Assembly (NCBI GenBank): GCA_903858635.1
Contig: CAIOJO010000565.1
Span: forward strand, 1 to 63,203
From: an uncultured Telmatospirillum sp.
GTDB lineage: Bacteria; Pseudomonadota; Alphaproteobacteria; Rhodospirillales; Magnetospirillaceae
Direction of reading: 5' to 3'
Length of the DNA: 63,203 nt
Of this stretch, positions 8,582-18,003 are shown piece by piece. Made by a program: the position numbers and the translations under genes. How positions within the stretch are numbered: the stretch's first letter is position 1; every line of letters starts with the position of its first letter. A model generated the notes under the pieces. That model saw only the letters and a program-made list of their open reading frames with translations, ran no database searches and was not told the DNA's origin.

Positions 8582-9850
8582 ATGAACTGGATCACCAAGC
8601 TCTATTACAAGTTTCAACGCCTGTTCAAGGCGGTGCGGCTTTATCTGGTCCTGGCCGGCCCGGGCATCGTGGTGATGATCGCCGACAACGATGCCGGCGG
8701 CATTACCACTTACGCCGCCACCGGCGCCAAATACGGCTATAACCTGATCTGGTTCCTGCTGATTCTTGGGCCGGTGGCCTATTTCGTCCAGGAAATGACC
8801 GTGCGGCTGGGCGCGGTCACCAAACGCGGCCATGCCGAGGCCATCTTCGACGGCTTCGGTGCCTTCTGGGGATGGTTCTCGCTGCTCGATCTGTTGCTGG
8901 TCGATTGGCTGACCCTGGTCACCGAGTTCATCGGCATGACCTCGGCCTTGGCGATTTTCGGCATCCCGGCCTGGGCCACCGTCACCGGGGTCTGCCTGCT
9001 GATGGGCTTCATGGTGCTCAACGGGCGCTATTGGACCTGGGAAAAGATCGCGATGGCGTTCTGCGCGCTCAACTTGATCTATATTCCGGGCGCCTTCCTG
9101 GTGCATCCCGAGGTCAAGGACATCGTCAGCCATGGTTTGGTGCCCAATTTTCCGGGCGGCTTCAACGGTCAGCTGTTCTTCTTCCTGATGGCCAATATCG
9201 GCACCACCATCGCCCCTTGGATGCTGTTCTTCCAGCAGTCCTCGGTGGTCGACAAGGGCCTGAAGGAAAAGGACATCGCCTGGGGCAAGTTCGACACCCT
9301 GGTGGGCGCCATCTTCACGGTGGTGGTGGCGGTGTTCATCGTCATCGTCACCGGGACCGTGCTCAACGGGGTCGATGTCGACGACGCCGCGCAGGCGGCC
9401 AAGCTGTTGATGGCCAGTCACCATTACGCCGGCGAGTTCATGGCGATCGGCTTGTTCGACGCCGGTCTGCTGGGGGCCATCTGTATCTCGCTGGCCAGTT
9501 CCTGGGCCTTCGGCGAGGTATTCGGCTGGGCCCATTCGCTGAACAACAAGATCAAGGAAGCCCCTTGGTTCTATGTCAGCTATTTCTTCGCCCTGATCAC
9601 CGCCGGGCTGGTGGTCCTGATCCCGCGGGCGCCGCTGGTGCTGATCACCCTGTTCGTGCAGGTGGTGGCGGTCACCCTGCTGCCGGCCGCCCTGGTGTTC
9701 CTGATCCTGCTGCTGAACGACCGCGAGACCATGGGCGATCGCGTCAATACGCCGTGGGAGAACCTGGTGAACTGCTCGATCGTCGCCGTCATCATCCTGC
9801 TGTCGACGCTGTATGGGCTCAGCACCCTGTTCCCCGACCTGTTCAATTGA
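8582..9850 (+). CDS. NRAMP-family divalent cation transporter with altered metal site (possibly NRMT-like)
   Basis: 422 residues with about 11 hydrophobic segments, in the length and fold range of NRAMP/MntH. GGAGG 6 bases before the ATG gives a clear start. The family's helix-1 DPGN metal motif is here D37-A-G-G40: the Asp is kept and the Asn lost. The helix-6 A/I-MPH motif is IAPWM at about 210-214, so the metal-selecting methionine is replaced by Ala211. In true NRAMPs the Met favours Mn/Fe over Mg. The described NRAMP-related Mg2+ transporters (NRMTs) also lack it. With the MgtE-type sensor gene two places downstream, Mg2+ is the best guess for the substrate. It is first in a three-gene operon behind a folded leader. 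Inner-membrane location is certain; ion identity is inferred. Confidence 0.8.
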   Translation: MNWITKLYYKFQRLFKAVRLYLVLAGPGIVVMIADNDAGGITTYAATGAKYGYNLIWFLLILGPVAYFVQEMTVRLGAVTKRGHAEAIFDGFGAFWGWFSLLDLLLVDWLTLVTEFIGMTSALAIFGIPAWATVTGVCLLMGFMVLNGRYWTWEKIAMAFCALNLIYIPGAFLVHPEVKDIVSHGLVPNFPGGFNGQLFFFLMANIGTTIAPWMLFFQQSSVVDKGLKEKDIAWGKFDTLVGAIFTVVVAVFIVIVTGTVLNGVDVDDAAQAAKLLMASHHYAGEFMAIGLFDAGLLGAICISLASSWAFGEVFGWAHSLNNKIKEAPWFYVSYFFALITAGLVVLIPRAPLVLITLFVQVVAVTLLPAALVFLILLLNDRETMGDRVNTPWENLVNCSIVAVIILLSTLYGLSTLFPDLFN

Positions 9851-9860
9851 GGAATGCACC

Positions 9861-10055
9861 ATGAGCCTCGATCACGCGCTGCGCACCGTCTTCGCCGCCA
9901 ATATCGAGAAGGTGAGGGCGATCAATCGCCGCTATGCCAAGCCGCGCCTTGCCATGTCGCCGCCAGTTCGATTGGCGCTGCTCAGCTTGCGGCTCTATCT
10001 GCTGCTTCTGGTTGGGTTGCTCGGCTACAAGTTCGTCAGCGTGGTGCTGCAATAG
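9861..10055 (+). CDS. Small single-span membrane protein
   Basis: 64 residues starting at ATG 9861, with GAGG about 8 bases before it and only 10 bases after the transporter stop. The first 35 residues are basic and soluble (AANIEKVRAINRRYAKPR). One membrane helix follows, LALLSLRLYLLLLVGLLGYK, and the chain ends a few residues later. I do not know a family. The spacing makes it an operon member, and a small accessory subunit or regulator of the transporter is an inference from position. A longer in-frame start at 9813 lies inside the transporter gene and is not needed. Confidence 0.6.
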   Translation: MSLDHALRTVFAANIEKVRAINRRYAKPRLAMSPPVRLALLSLRLYLLLLVGLLGYKFVSVVLQ

Positions 10056-10140
10056 CGGACCGCAATTCAATCAGTTGGCGGTCCGATTCACCGAACGCTT
10101 GGGAACCAAGCCTTCGGATCGGACCACAAGGGAGAGTGCC

Positions 10141-11406
10141 ATGGCTTCCGCCAAGATCAGCGCCGACGCCACCTACCTGCTGAGCGACCTGGTGGGCGGC
10201 CGGGTCCGGGCCGGCGGCAAGACCATCGGCAAACTGGCCGATATCGTCATTACCGAGTCGGGCAAGGTCCCCGAGGTCACACATCTCGTGGTCGACCGAC
10301 CGTTCGGCTACAAGTCCTTGTTGGTTCCTTGGGACAAGGTGGCCGAGATGGATGGCCAGGGCGGCACCACGCTCAACATCGCCGCGCCCGAATCCTTCGA
10401 GGGGGAGCCGGGCAAGGGACAGATCTGCCTGCGCGACCACCTGCTCGACAAGAAGGTCCTCGATTGCGACGACGACGAGGTGGAGGTTGTCTACGACATC
10501 AAGCTGGCAGCCAGCAACGGCCGGCTGTTCGTCACCGACGTCGATTGTTCGCGCGCCGGCTTTCTGCGGCGGATCGGCCTGAAACGCCTGTCCAACCTGA
10601 TCCGCAGCCTGGCCGCCAAGATCAAGGAGGATACCATCCCCTGGACCTATGTGCAGCGCCTGCCGGACAACATGGGCAGCTTCCACGGCAACGTGAAGCT
10701 GACCGTGCTGAAGGAGAAGCTGCCGGAGATCCATCCGGTCGATCTGGCCGACATCCTGGAGGAGCTCGACCACGAGCACCGCATGGCAATCTTCAACGAG
10801 CTGGACACCGAGCAGGCTTCCGATACCCTCGAGGAGGTCGAGCCGCGGGTGCAGCGCGAGCTGGTTGCAGCCCTGCCGATCGACCGCGCCGCCGAACTGG
10901 TCGACGACATGACGCCGGCCCAGGCCGCCGATATCCTCGCCGTCCTGCCCGGTCCGGACATCGATGCCATCCTGGACCGGATCGATCCCGAGGAGGCCGT
11001 CAAGATCCGCGCCCTGCTGGAGAAGCACGAGGACCATGTGGTCGGCTTCGCCACCTCGCACTATATCGCTTTCCTGCCCGAAACGGCGGTCGGCGAGGTC
11101 ATGGTGCGGTATCGCGAGGTGGCCAAAGAGGCCGACGTGGTCATGTATATCTACGTCACCGACCGCGCAGGGGTCCTCTTGGGTGTGGTGGACATCAAGG
11201 AGCTGCTGCAGGCCAGCCTGTCCGACCGGCTGGAGGACATCATGGTGGCCAATGTGGTGTCGCTGCACGAACAAGACACCATCCAGGCGGCGGCCAAGCT
11301 GTTCGGCCGTTACGGTTTTCGTGCCATACCGGTGCTCGGCGATGGCGAAACGCTGAAGGGGGTCATCCCCTATCGCGACATCATGCTGGCGCAACGCCTG
11401 GTGTAA
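10141..11406 (+). CDS. Soluble PRC-barrel / MgtE N-domain / CBS-pair protein
   Basis: 421 residues with no membrane segment. GGAGAG precedes ATG 10141. Domains in order: a PRC-barrel (about 13-75, TIGKLADIVITESGKVPEV), a second PRC-like segment (about 100-160), the MgtE_N superhelix (about 199-300, HPVDLADILEELDHEHRMAI and repeated E/D-rich helices), then two CBS motifs (about 305-365 and 370-421) ending at VIPYRDIM. In MgtE channels the N-domain and CBS pair bind Mg2+ and close the channel. Here the MgtE transmembrane domain is missing altogether and an NRAMP-like gene sits in its place upstream. Inferred role: cytosolic Mg2+ sensor gating the co-encoded transporter. About 86 bases separate it from the small gene. 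Confidence 0.8.
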   Translation: MASAKISADATYLLSDLVGGRVRAGGKTIGKLADIVITESGKVPEVTHLVVDRPFGYKSLLVPWDKVAEMDGQGGTTLNIAAPESFEGEPGKGQICLRDHLLDKKVLDCDDDEVEVVYDIKLAASNGRLFVTDVDCSRAGFLRRIGLKRLSNLIRSLAAKIKEDTIPWTYVQRLPDNMGSFHGNVKLTVLKEKLPEIHPVDLADILEELDHEHRMAIFNELDTEQASDTLEEVEPRVQRELVAALPIDRAAELVDDMTPAQAADILAVLPGPDIDAILDRIDPEEAVKIRALLEKHEDHVVGFATSHYIAFLPETAVGEVMVRYREVAKEADVVMYIYVTDRAGVLLGVVDIKELLQASLSDRLEDIMVANVVSLHEQDTIQAAAKLFGRYGFRAIPVLGDGETLKGVIPYRDIMLAQRLV

Positions 11407-11566
11407 GGTGCGCTTGGATCGGGATGGTCGGAATCGGCGCCGAGCGCCAAGCAAGACCGCAGCCTTCGGTTGACCTGCCGCCCATCGGCTATAACGAATG
11501 GCAGGCGGTGTGCTAATCTATCCGCTTGGTTGAGGCGAAAGCCCCACTATTGAGGTCGATCAGGAC

Positions 11567-14500
11567 TTGCTCCCCGTCGAAGCCGTTTCCCCTGATGGCC
11601 CAAGTCGTCGGTTCCTTGCCGAATCGTTGCGGCCGTTTTGGCTTCTGCTGATCATCCTGCCTTGCCTGGTCCTGGCGGCTTGGCGGCTGAGTGGCTGGTG
11701 GTACGATCTGCACGCCGCCGACCTGATCAACCAGGCGGAGGCCACCGCGACCCTGCGGCTGGCCAAGGAACAACGCGACATCGGTGCCGGCTTGAAGCAG
11801 CTGCACGGGATTCCCGCCATCGTGGCGGCGGATGCGCTGGTGCAGCAGGCGGCGGCGACCCCGAATCGGGCGGCGCTGATCGCCGAGGTCAACCGGTTCC
11901 TGTTGCTGTTCAAGGAGGAGTTGGGGCTCGACATCGTCTGGCTGATGGGCAAGGACGGCATCTGTTTCGCCACCAGCAATTATTTGCAGAGCGAGAATCT
12001 TATCGGCGAGGACTACAGCCGGCGCGACTACTTCAAGGAAGCGATCGAGGGCCGCCGCGGCCAGCAATTTGCCATTGGTTTGCGCACCGACGTTCCCGGG
12101 CTCTTCTTCTCGGCACCGATCATGGTGGGGGATCGTCTGGCCGGGGTGGTCGCGGTCAAGACCGATCTTGGCACCCTGTCGCGGCGGCTGACGCGCCGTG
12201 GCGTCTTTCTCACCGATGCGTTGGGCGTGGTGATCATGGCCGACAAGCCATCGTTGCTTTATGCCGCACTGCCCGACGCGGCGGTCGATCGCTTGCCGCT
12301 CGAGGAGCGCAGGCTGCGTTACAAGCGCGTTGTATTTCCGACTCTTTCGGTGGTCTCCGGCGAGGTTGCCGGTCACCCCAACGTTCAGCGCTTCCAGGGT
12401 GTGCCTGCGGTGTTGCACCATGTCGAGTTGCCTTACGAGAAGCTGATGCTCCACACCGTGGTCGAAGTCGAACAGATCGATCGGTTGGATGACGATCGGC
12501 GGTTCTTGTTCATCGGCCTGTGCGCTGGTGGTCTGTTGCTGGCGACGGCGAGCACGGTGGCCTGGTCGTTTGCCCGCCGGCTGCATCTGCAGCGGCGCGA
12601 TCTGTCGGCCAATCGGGATTTCGTCAACGCGATCCTCGATTCGGTGGCGTCGCATATCGCTATCCTCGACACCGACGGCACCATTCTCCAGGTCAATCGG
12701 CCGTGGCGCGACTTCGCCGCCAATAGCGGCATGCCGTGCGGCTGGGACGGGGTGGGCAGCAATTATCAGGCGGTGTGCCGGGGCATCGACGGCGCCACCG
12801 AGTCGCAGGCGGCCCCCGTGGCCGACGGCATCGCGGCGGTGCTGTCTGGGCGCAGCCCCGGGTTCAGCCTGGCCTATCCCTGCCACGCCGAAGGCGAGGA
12901 CCGCTGGTTCAAATTGCAGGTGACTCCGCTGAAGGGCTTGGCCTCGCGGGTCGTCGTCTGTCGTGACGACATCACCGACGTCAAGCTGACGGAACAAGCC
13001 CTGCGCGCCAGCCAGGAGCGCCTGACGCTGGCGACGCGGGCCGCCCATATGGGCATCTTCGATTGGGACTTGGTGCGTCAGGTCCGGGTCTGGGACGACG
13101 TGATGTACGACCTTTACGGCGTGCCGCGCGACGAGCCCACCCCAAGTTTCGAGCGGTGGAACACGCTGCTGCATCCCGAGGACCAGGAGCGGGTGCGGGG
13201 CGCGATGGCGGAGGCCCTGAACGGCGGCCGCCCCTATGAAAGCGAGTTCCGTATCGTCCGGCCGGACGGGGAAATCCGCCATATCCGGGGGACCGGTCAG
13301 GTCTTCCTCGACGAGGTCGGCAAGGCCGTCCGCATGGTGGGAATCAATTACGATGTCACCGCGGCCAAGCGGGCCGAGGGAGAACGCCGTAACGCCGAGC
13401 AGTTTCTCGACAAGATCATCGACGTGGCACCCGATCCTATCTTCGTCAAGGACCGTCAGCACCGCTGGATCATGCTGAACGACGCCTATTGTGCCTTCGT
13501 CGGGGCCGAGCGCGAACGGTTGATCGGCAAGTCCGATTTCGACTTCTTTCCGGGTGAGGAGGCCAGGGTCTTCTGGGAGAAGGACGAACTGGTGTTCGCC
13601 ACCGGTCGCGAAAACAGCAACGAGGAATCGCTCACCGACGGCTGGGGCAAGGGCCACCTCATCATCACCCGCAAGGTGCCGTTCACCGACCACAACGGCA
13701 ATCAGTTCCTGGTCGGCACCGTACGTGACATCACCGAGCGGACCCTGGCCGAACTGGCGCTCAGCAACGCCAAGCTGGCGGCCGAGAAGGCGAGCCGGGC
13801 GAAGAGCGAGTTCCTGGCCAATATGAGCCATGAGATCCGCACCCCGATGAACGCCATCATGGTGCTGGTCCGCCTGCTCGAAGAGGCGCCGCTGGGCGGC
13901 CAGGAGCGGCAATATATCGCCCGCATGAAGTTGTCGGCGCAGTCCCTGCTGGGCATCCTCAACGACATCCTCGACTTTTCGAAGATCGAGGCCGGGCGCC
14001 TCGAGCTGGAACACACGCCATTTTCCCTCGACCAGGTGCTGTCGACCATCGCCGCCATCATCTCGACCAATGCCCAGGACAAGGACATCGAGACGATCTT
14101 CACGACTGATGCCGGGGTTGCCGATGGATTGGTCGGCGATCCCCTCAGGTTGCAGCAGGTCCTGCTCAACCTGGCGGGCAATGCGATGAAATTCACCGAG
14201 GCCGGCGAGGTCGTCATTTCGGTCAACAAGGCGGCGGAAACCGCCGACCAGGTGACGCTGGCCTTTGCGGTGCGGGATACCGGCATCGGCATTCCGGCCG
14301 AACGGCAATCCCGCCTGTTCGAGGCGTTCTGGCAAGCCGACAGTTCAACCAGCCGAAAATATGGCGGCAGCGGCCTCGGCTTGGCCATCAGCAGCCGGCT
14401 GGTCGGCATGATGGGCGGCGCCATGAGCTTCACCAGCCAGCTGGGGAAGGGGAGCGAGTTCACCTTCACCGCCAGCTTCGGCAAGGCGGCTGCCGGGGCC

Positions 14501-15985
14501 ACCCCGGCCGTTCCGGCAGTGGATGGCTTGCCTGGAATGTCGCTGTTGGTCGTCGACGACAACGATACTGCGCGCCAGGCCGTCATCGCGTTGTGCCGGT
14601 CGGTTGGCTGGTCGGCCGAAGGCGTCGCCTCGGGCGAGCAAGGTCTCGAACGGCTGCGCCAACGGGCGGCTGCGGGCAGGCCCCCGGATGGATTGATCGT
14701 CGACTGGCGCATGCCCGGCATGGATGGCCTCGAATTGGTGCGCCGAGCCCAGGCGGATCCGGCGATCAGCCTGCCGCCCACCTTGCTGATGGTCACCGCC
14801 AATCGCAGCGAGGCGGTCACTGCTGCCGCCGCCGAGCTGAAGATCGGCGGCACCCTGGCCAAACCGATCTTTCCGGCCGAGCTTTACGCAGCCGTATGCC
14901 GCCTGCGCAGCGATCCGCAGGTGGTCGTGAAGGCCAAGGTGGCGCCACGATTGGGCGGCCGCCTGGCCAACATCCGCGTGCTGCTGGTGGAGGACAACGA
15001 GATCAACCAGGAGGTCGAGCGGGCCATACTGAAACGGGCCGGGGCGGTGGTCGACATCGCCGGCGACGGCCATGCGGCGGTCGAGTTGCTGCGCCAGTCC
15101 GGGGATCGTTTCGATGTCGTTCTGATGGACATTCAGATGCCCGGCATGGACGGTTATCAGGCAACGCGGGCAATTCGACAGGAGCTGGGACTGACCGACC
15201 TGCCGATCATCGCCATGACCGCCAATGCGATGGCCAGCGACCGTGCGGCGACGCGCCGAGCCGGCATGGACGCGCATGTCGCCAAACCGATCGATGTCGA
15301 GCAGCTGATCGCCACGCTGGCCGCCATTTCGCCGGCCATGCCGGTGACGCCGGCGGCTCGCGAGGCAGCGCCGCCCGATCGGTTCCTGGCCGGCATCCCC
15401 GGGCTGGCCCCGGAGGTCCCGTTGCGCCAGCTTGGCGGCGACCAGCGGGTATACCTCACCTTGCTGCGCGGGTTCGAGCAATCCTGCCGCCAGTGTCTGT
15501 TCGAACTGCGCCAACGGCTGGCCGAAGGGGCCTTCGATGCCATGGACCGCCTGTTGCACGGTCTGCGGGGCAGCGGCGCCAATCTTGGCGCCGAGGCGGT
15601 GGTGCAGGCCGCGGCGGCGGCCCAGACGGCGGTCCGCGAAGGGGCCGGTGGAGCGGCGCTCGACGCGTTGCAGAGCGCCATCGCCGCTTTGAGCCAAGTC
15701 CTTGCCGCCATTCCCGAAGACAGCGCGGCCATTGCGGCCGAGCCGCTGCCGGCCGCGGTGCTGGCGGTGGAACTGGATCGCCTGCGCCAACTCGTGCAGC
15801 GCAACAATCTTGAAGCGCTGGCGGTGTTCGGCGGGCTGCGGGCGAGCCTTGCCGCCAGTTTCGGCGCGGCTCCGGTGGACGAGTTGGGGCGGGCCCTCGA
15901 CGGCTTCGACTTTGACGCCGCCGACATCTATCTGGCCAGCATGGCCACCACCGTGGAAGCACGAGGCAAGCATGAGTTGGCCTGA
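11567..15985 (+). CDS. Large hybrid sensor histidine kinase (sensor-PAS3-HK-REC2-Hpt)
   Basis: 1472 residues from a TTG start (AGGA 2-5 bases upstream); no ATG is better placed. A first membrane helix (about 24-43) and a second (about 310-332) bracket a dCache-like periplasmic region containing YFKEAIEGR. Three PAS domains follow (about 350-470, 485-600, 605-720). HisKA carries SHEIRTPMN with phospho-acceptor His755, followed by HATPase with GTGIGI-type and GGSGLGL boxes. Receivers have Asp1046 ([10 protein letters not shown]) and Asp1188 ([10 protein letters not shown]). An Hpt domain has His1331 in [13 protein letters not shown]. The chain can thus run a complete His-Asp-His relay. Its end overlaps the next gene, a REC-GGDEF regulator, by 14 bases, so c-di-GMP synthesis is the likely output. 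Confidence 0.9.
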   Translation: MLPVEAVSPDGPSRRFLAESLRPFWLLLIILPCLVLAAWRLSGWWYDLHAADLINQAEATATLRLAKEQRDIGAGLKQLHGIPAIVAADALVQQAAATPNRAALIAEVNRFLLLFKEELGLDIVWLMGKDGICFATSNYLQSENLIGEDYSRRDYFKEAIEGRRGQQFAIGLRTDVPGLFFSAPIMVGDRLAGVVAVKTDLGTLSRRLTRRGVFLTDALGVVIMADKPSLLYAALPDAAVDRLPLEERRLRYKRVVFPTLSVVSGEVAGHPNVQRFQGVPAVLHHVELPYEKLMLHTVVEVEQIDRLDDDRRFLFIGLCAGGLLLATASTVAWSFARRLHLQRRDLSANRDFVNAILDSVASHIAILDTDGTILQVNRPWRDFAANSGMPCGWDGVGSNYQAVCRGIDGATESQAAPVADGIAAVLSGRSPGFSLAYPCHAEGEDRWFKLQVTPLKGLASRVVVCRDDITDVKLTEQALRASQERLTLATRAAHMGIFDWDLVRQVRVWDDVMYDLYGVPRDEPTPSFERWNTLLHPEDQERVRGAMAEALNGGRPYESEFRIVRPDGEIRHIRGTGQVFLDEVGKAVRMVGINYDVTAAKRAEGERRNAEQFLDKIIDVAPDPIFVKDRQHRWIMLNDAYCAFVGAERERLIGKSDFDFFPGEEARVFWEKDELVFATGRENSNEESLTDGWGKGHLIITRKVPFTDHNGNQFLVGTVRDITERTLAELALSNAKLAAEKASRAKSEFLANMSHEIRTPMNAIMVLVRLLEEAPLGGQERQYIARMKLSAQSLLGILNDILDFSKIEAGRLELEHTPFSLDQVLSTIAAIISTNAQDKDIETIFTTDAGVADGLVGDPLRLQQVLLNLAGNAMKFTEAGEVVISVNKAAETADQVTLAFAVRDTGIGIPAERQSRLFEAFWQADSSTSRKYGGSGLGLAISSRLVGMMGGAMSFTSQLGKGSEFTFTASFGKAAAGATPAVPAVDGLPGMSLLVVDDNDTARQAVIALCRSVGWSAEGVASGEQGLERLRQRAAAGRPPDGLIVDWRMPGMDGLELVRRAQADPAISLPPTLLMVTANRSEAVTAAAAELKIGGTLAKPIFPAELYAAVCRLRSDPQVVVKAKVAPRLGGRLANIRVLLVEDNEINQEVERAILKRAGAVVDIAGDGHAAVELLRQSGDRFDVVLMDIQMPGMDGYQATRAIRQELGLTDLPIIAMTANAMASDRAATRRAGMDAHVAKPIDVEQLIATLAAISPAMPVTPAAREAAPPDRFLAGIPGLAPEVPLRQLGGDQRVYLTLLRGFEQSCRQCLFELRQRLAEGAFDAMDRLLHGLRGSGANLGAEAVVQAAAAAQTAVREGAGGAALDALQSAIAALSQVLAAIPEDSAAIAAEPLPAAVLAVELDRLRQLVQRNNLEALAVFGGLRASLAASFGAAPVDELGRALDGFDFDAADIYLASMATTVEARGKHELA

Positions 15986-16913
15986 CCTTGGCGATGGCGG
16001 ACGGATCCTGGTGGTCGATGACGCCCTGGACAACATTCGGATGTTGCATGCGGCCCTGAAGGATGATTACGAAGTCATCTTCGCCCGCAGTGGGGCCGAG
16101 GCGCTGCGCCTGGTGCAGGAGCAACCCCCGGAGCTGATCCTGCTCGACGCCATGATGCCCGAACTGGATGGTTTCGGGGTCTGCGCCGTGCTCAAGTCGT
16201 CGTCGCTGACCCGGGACATCCCGCTGATCTTCGTCACCGCCCTCAACCAGCCCGAGGACGAGCAACGCGCCCTCGAGGCGGGGGCGGTCGATTTCATTAC
16301 CAAGCCGTTCCATGCCGCCGTGATTGTGGCGCGGGTAAAGACCCATCTGACCCTGAAGCGGCAGAGCGACGTGCTGCGCCAATTGTCTTTGACCGACAGC
16401 CTGACCGGGATCGCCAATCGCCGCTGCTTCGACCAGGCCCTCGAGCGCGAATGGCGTCGCTGCGAGCGGCTCGGCACGCCGCTTGCGCTGATGATGATCG
16501 ATGTCGACTGTTTCAAGGCGTACAACGACCGCTACGGGCACCAGGCGGGGGACGACTGCCTGAAGACGGTTGCCGACTGTCTGGCCCACTGCCTGCACCG
16601 CCCATCCGATTTGGTGGCCCGGTACGGCGGCGAGGAATTCGCCGTGTTGTTGCCGGAGCAGGAACTCGAGGGGGCGCTGGTGATCGCCCGGCGGATGATC
16701 GATGAGGCGCGGGGGTTGAATATCGCCCACGATTCGTCGCCGGTGGCGCCCTATGTGACCCTGAGCATCGGCGCCACCGCGGCCGTGCCGCGCCGCGATA
16801 CATTGCCGGGCAAGCTGGTGCTGGACGCCGATAAAGAGCTCTACCAGGCCAAATCGGCGGGGCGGGACCGGGTCCACTGGCCGGCCGTGTCGACCGCCGA
16901 AACAGCCGTTTGA
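15972..16913 (+). CDS. Response regulator diguanylate cyclase (REC-GGDEF, PleD-like)
   Basis: 313 residues. The N-terminal receiver has the acidic pair DD near residue 16, phospho-acceptor Asp59 in [11 protein letters not shown], and Lys in FITKPF. A short linker leads to a GGDEF domain with the intact active site GGEEF at 219-223. The inhibitory I-site RPSD sits exactly five residues before it, so product feedback is expected. It makes c-di-GMP from two GTP when phosphorylated. The ATG lies inside the preceding hybrid kinase gene (14-base overlap), so the two are translationally coupled and the Hpt domain upstream is the natural phosphodonor. Only one receiver is present, against two in Caulobacter PleD. 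Confidence 0.92.
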   Translation: MSWPDLGDGGRILVVDDALDNIRMLHAALKDDYEVIFARSGAEALRLVQEQPPELILLDAMMPELDGFGVCAVLKSSSLTRDIPLIFVTALNQPEDEQRALEAGAVDFITKPFHAAVIVARVKTHLTLKRQSDVLRQLSLTDSLTGIANRRCFDQALEREWRRCERLGTPLALMMIDVDCFKAYNDRYGHQAGDDCLKTVADCLAHCLHRPSDLVARYGGEEFAVLLPEQELEGALVIARRMIDEARGLNIAHDSSPVAPYVTLSIGATAAVPRRDTLPGKLVLDADKELYQAKSAGRDRVHWPAVSTAETAV

Positions 16914-16922
16914 CGCCGCGCC

Positions 16923-17234
16923 GTGGACCCGTTCAAACCCTGGGAGCCGAAGACGCGTCGCAGCGCGCCACCTGGCCTGACGGTGGAGGACGCCCGAGCG
17001 CTGGCGTTGCGGGCCGTGGTCTTCATCGCGGCCGACGACGATGAGTTGCTGCCCCGCTTTGTCGCGCTGACCGGCTGCGATCTCGACGACATGCGCCGCC
17101 GCATCGCCGATGACGCCTTTCTCGGCGGCGTCCTTGACTTCATCCTGGGCTTCGAGCCCACCCTGTTGGCTTTTGTCGCGGCCGAGGGCATCGCGGCCGA
17201 ATTGCCGGCGCTGGCGCGAGGCAAGCTGCCGTGA
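16923..17234 (+). CDS. DUF3572 family protein
   Basis: 103 residues from a GTG start 10 bases after the diguanylate cyclase. The sequence LTVEDARALALRAVVFIA, then FVALTGCDLDDMRRR, then LGGVLDFILGFEPTLLAF is the typical DUF3572 pattern of small helical alphaproteobacterial proteins. The function is unknown. In alphaproteobacteria this family commonly sits next to divK/pleD, and here too it follows a PleD-like gene, which supports both the annotation and a link with c-di-GMP or cell-cycle signalling. Confidence 0.8.
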   Translation: MDPFKPWEPKTRRSAPPGLTVEDARALALRAVVFIAADDDELLPRFVALTGCDLDDMRRRIADDAFLGGVLDFILGFEPTLLAFVAAEGIAAELPALARGKLP

Positions 17235-17273
17235 GGGATTGTGGGTTTGGCCTTTGGAATGAGGAACGCCGAG

Positions 17274-17813
17274 ATGACCGATGCCCAGGACCCGAGCACC
17301 GCCGCAAGTCATGGCGAAAAAGTGAAACAACCGTTCTACCGGTTTCATCTCCCCCATCTGCCCTTGAATTCGGTGTTTGGCGACGACTGGTTCTCATTGA
17401 AGGCCGAGGCATTTGCCCGCTTCTTCGGCACACCGGTTTTTCTGATTGCCCAGACCGTCATCGTCGCGGTGTGGATTCTATTGAATGCCGTCGGCGTTTT
17501 TTCCTTCGACGTCTACCCGTTCATCCTCCTGAACCTGGCGTTCAGCCTTCAGGCCGCCTATGCGGCGCCGCTCATCCTGCTGGCGCAGACCCGCCAGGCG
17601 GATCGCGACAAGGCGCATTCCGTCGCCGACGCCGAACACCGCGAATGCCTGTACAACGCCAGCGAGGAACGACAGGCGGTGGCCGCCAAGCAAACCCTGA
17701 TGCTGATGGAAATGCTGAAACAAAACACGGTTCTAACCGAGACTGTTAAAGCGTTGACGGAGCGGGTGGAGGCCCTCACCATCGACGTGCACAAGAGCGT
17801 CATGGCGCGATAA
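17274..17813 (+). CDS. DUF1003 family membrane protein
   Basis: 179 residues from the ATG at 17274 (GAGG about 10 bases upstream); in-frame GTG 17241 and ATG 17259 are weaker choices. Two hydrophobic helices (about 55-75 and 85-105) are joined by FSFDVYPFILLNLAFSLQAA, and the second ends LLAQTRQADRDKAHS, the strongly conserved end of the DUF1003 core. The C-terminal 60 residues are a charged coiled coil (LMEMLKQNTVLTETVKALTE). It lies 39 bases after the DUF3572 gene. The role is unknown. It is followed by a palindromic element with a T run that probably ends the transcript. Confidence 0.85.
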   Translation: MTDAQDPSTAASHGEKVKQPFYRFHLPHLPLNSVFGDDWFSLKAEAFARFFGTPVFLIAQTVIVAVWILLNAVGVFSFDVYPFILLNLAFSLQAAYAAPLILLAQTRQADRDKAHSVADAEHRECLYNASEERQAVAAKQTLMLMEMLKQNTVLTETVKALTERVEALTIDVHKSVMAR

Positions 17814-17836
17814 GGGTTGTGAGAGGAAATGCTTTC

Positions 17837-17969
17837 TAGTGGCACCGGCGTCCCCGCCGGCCTCCGCCGCGGAGCGGCGGAAATGCTGGTCTTCCGGCTC
17901 CGCCGGAACACCGGCACGGAGGCCGGTGCCACTAACTTTTTTCACAGGCTCGGGACGCCGGCGCCACTA
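17837..17969. repeat. Nested palindromic repeat with T run; probable terminator
   Basis: TAGTGGCACCGGC at 17837-17849 is the perfect inverse complement of GCCGGTGCCACTA at 17922-17934, followed by six T (17937-17942). Two smaller hairpins sit inside (TCCGCCG/CGGCGGA at 17863-17881 and TTCCGGC/GCCGGAA at 17892-17908). A further near copy of one arm, GCCGGCGCCACTA, occurs at 17957-17969. It separates the plus-strand signalling operon from the convergent chemoreceptor. Confidence 0.7.
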
Positions 17970-18003
17970 ATTGTTCCTAACGCACTCGATAACGGGGCGT
18001 GCC

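Noticed and set aside
8528-9862. 444-codon frame opposite the NRAMP-type gene
   Set aside because: Hydrophilic His/Gln/Asp-rich shadow of a membrane protein gene.
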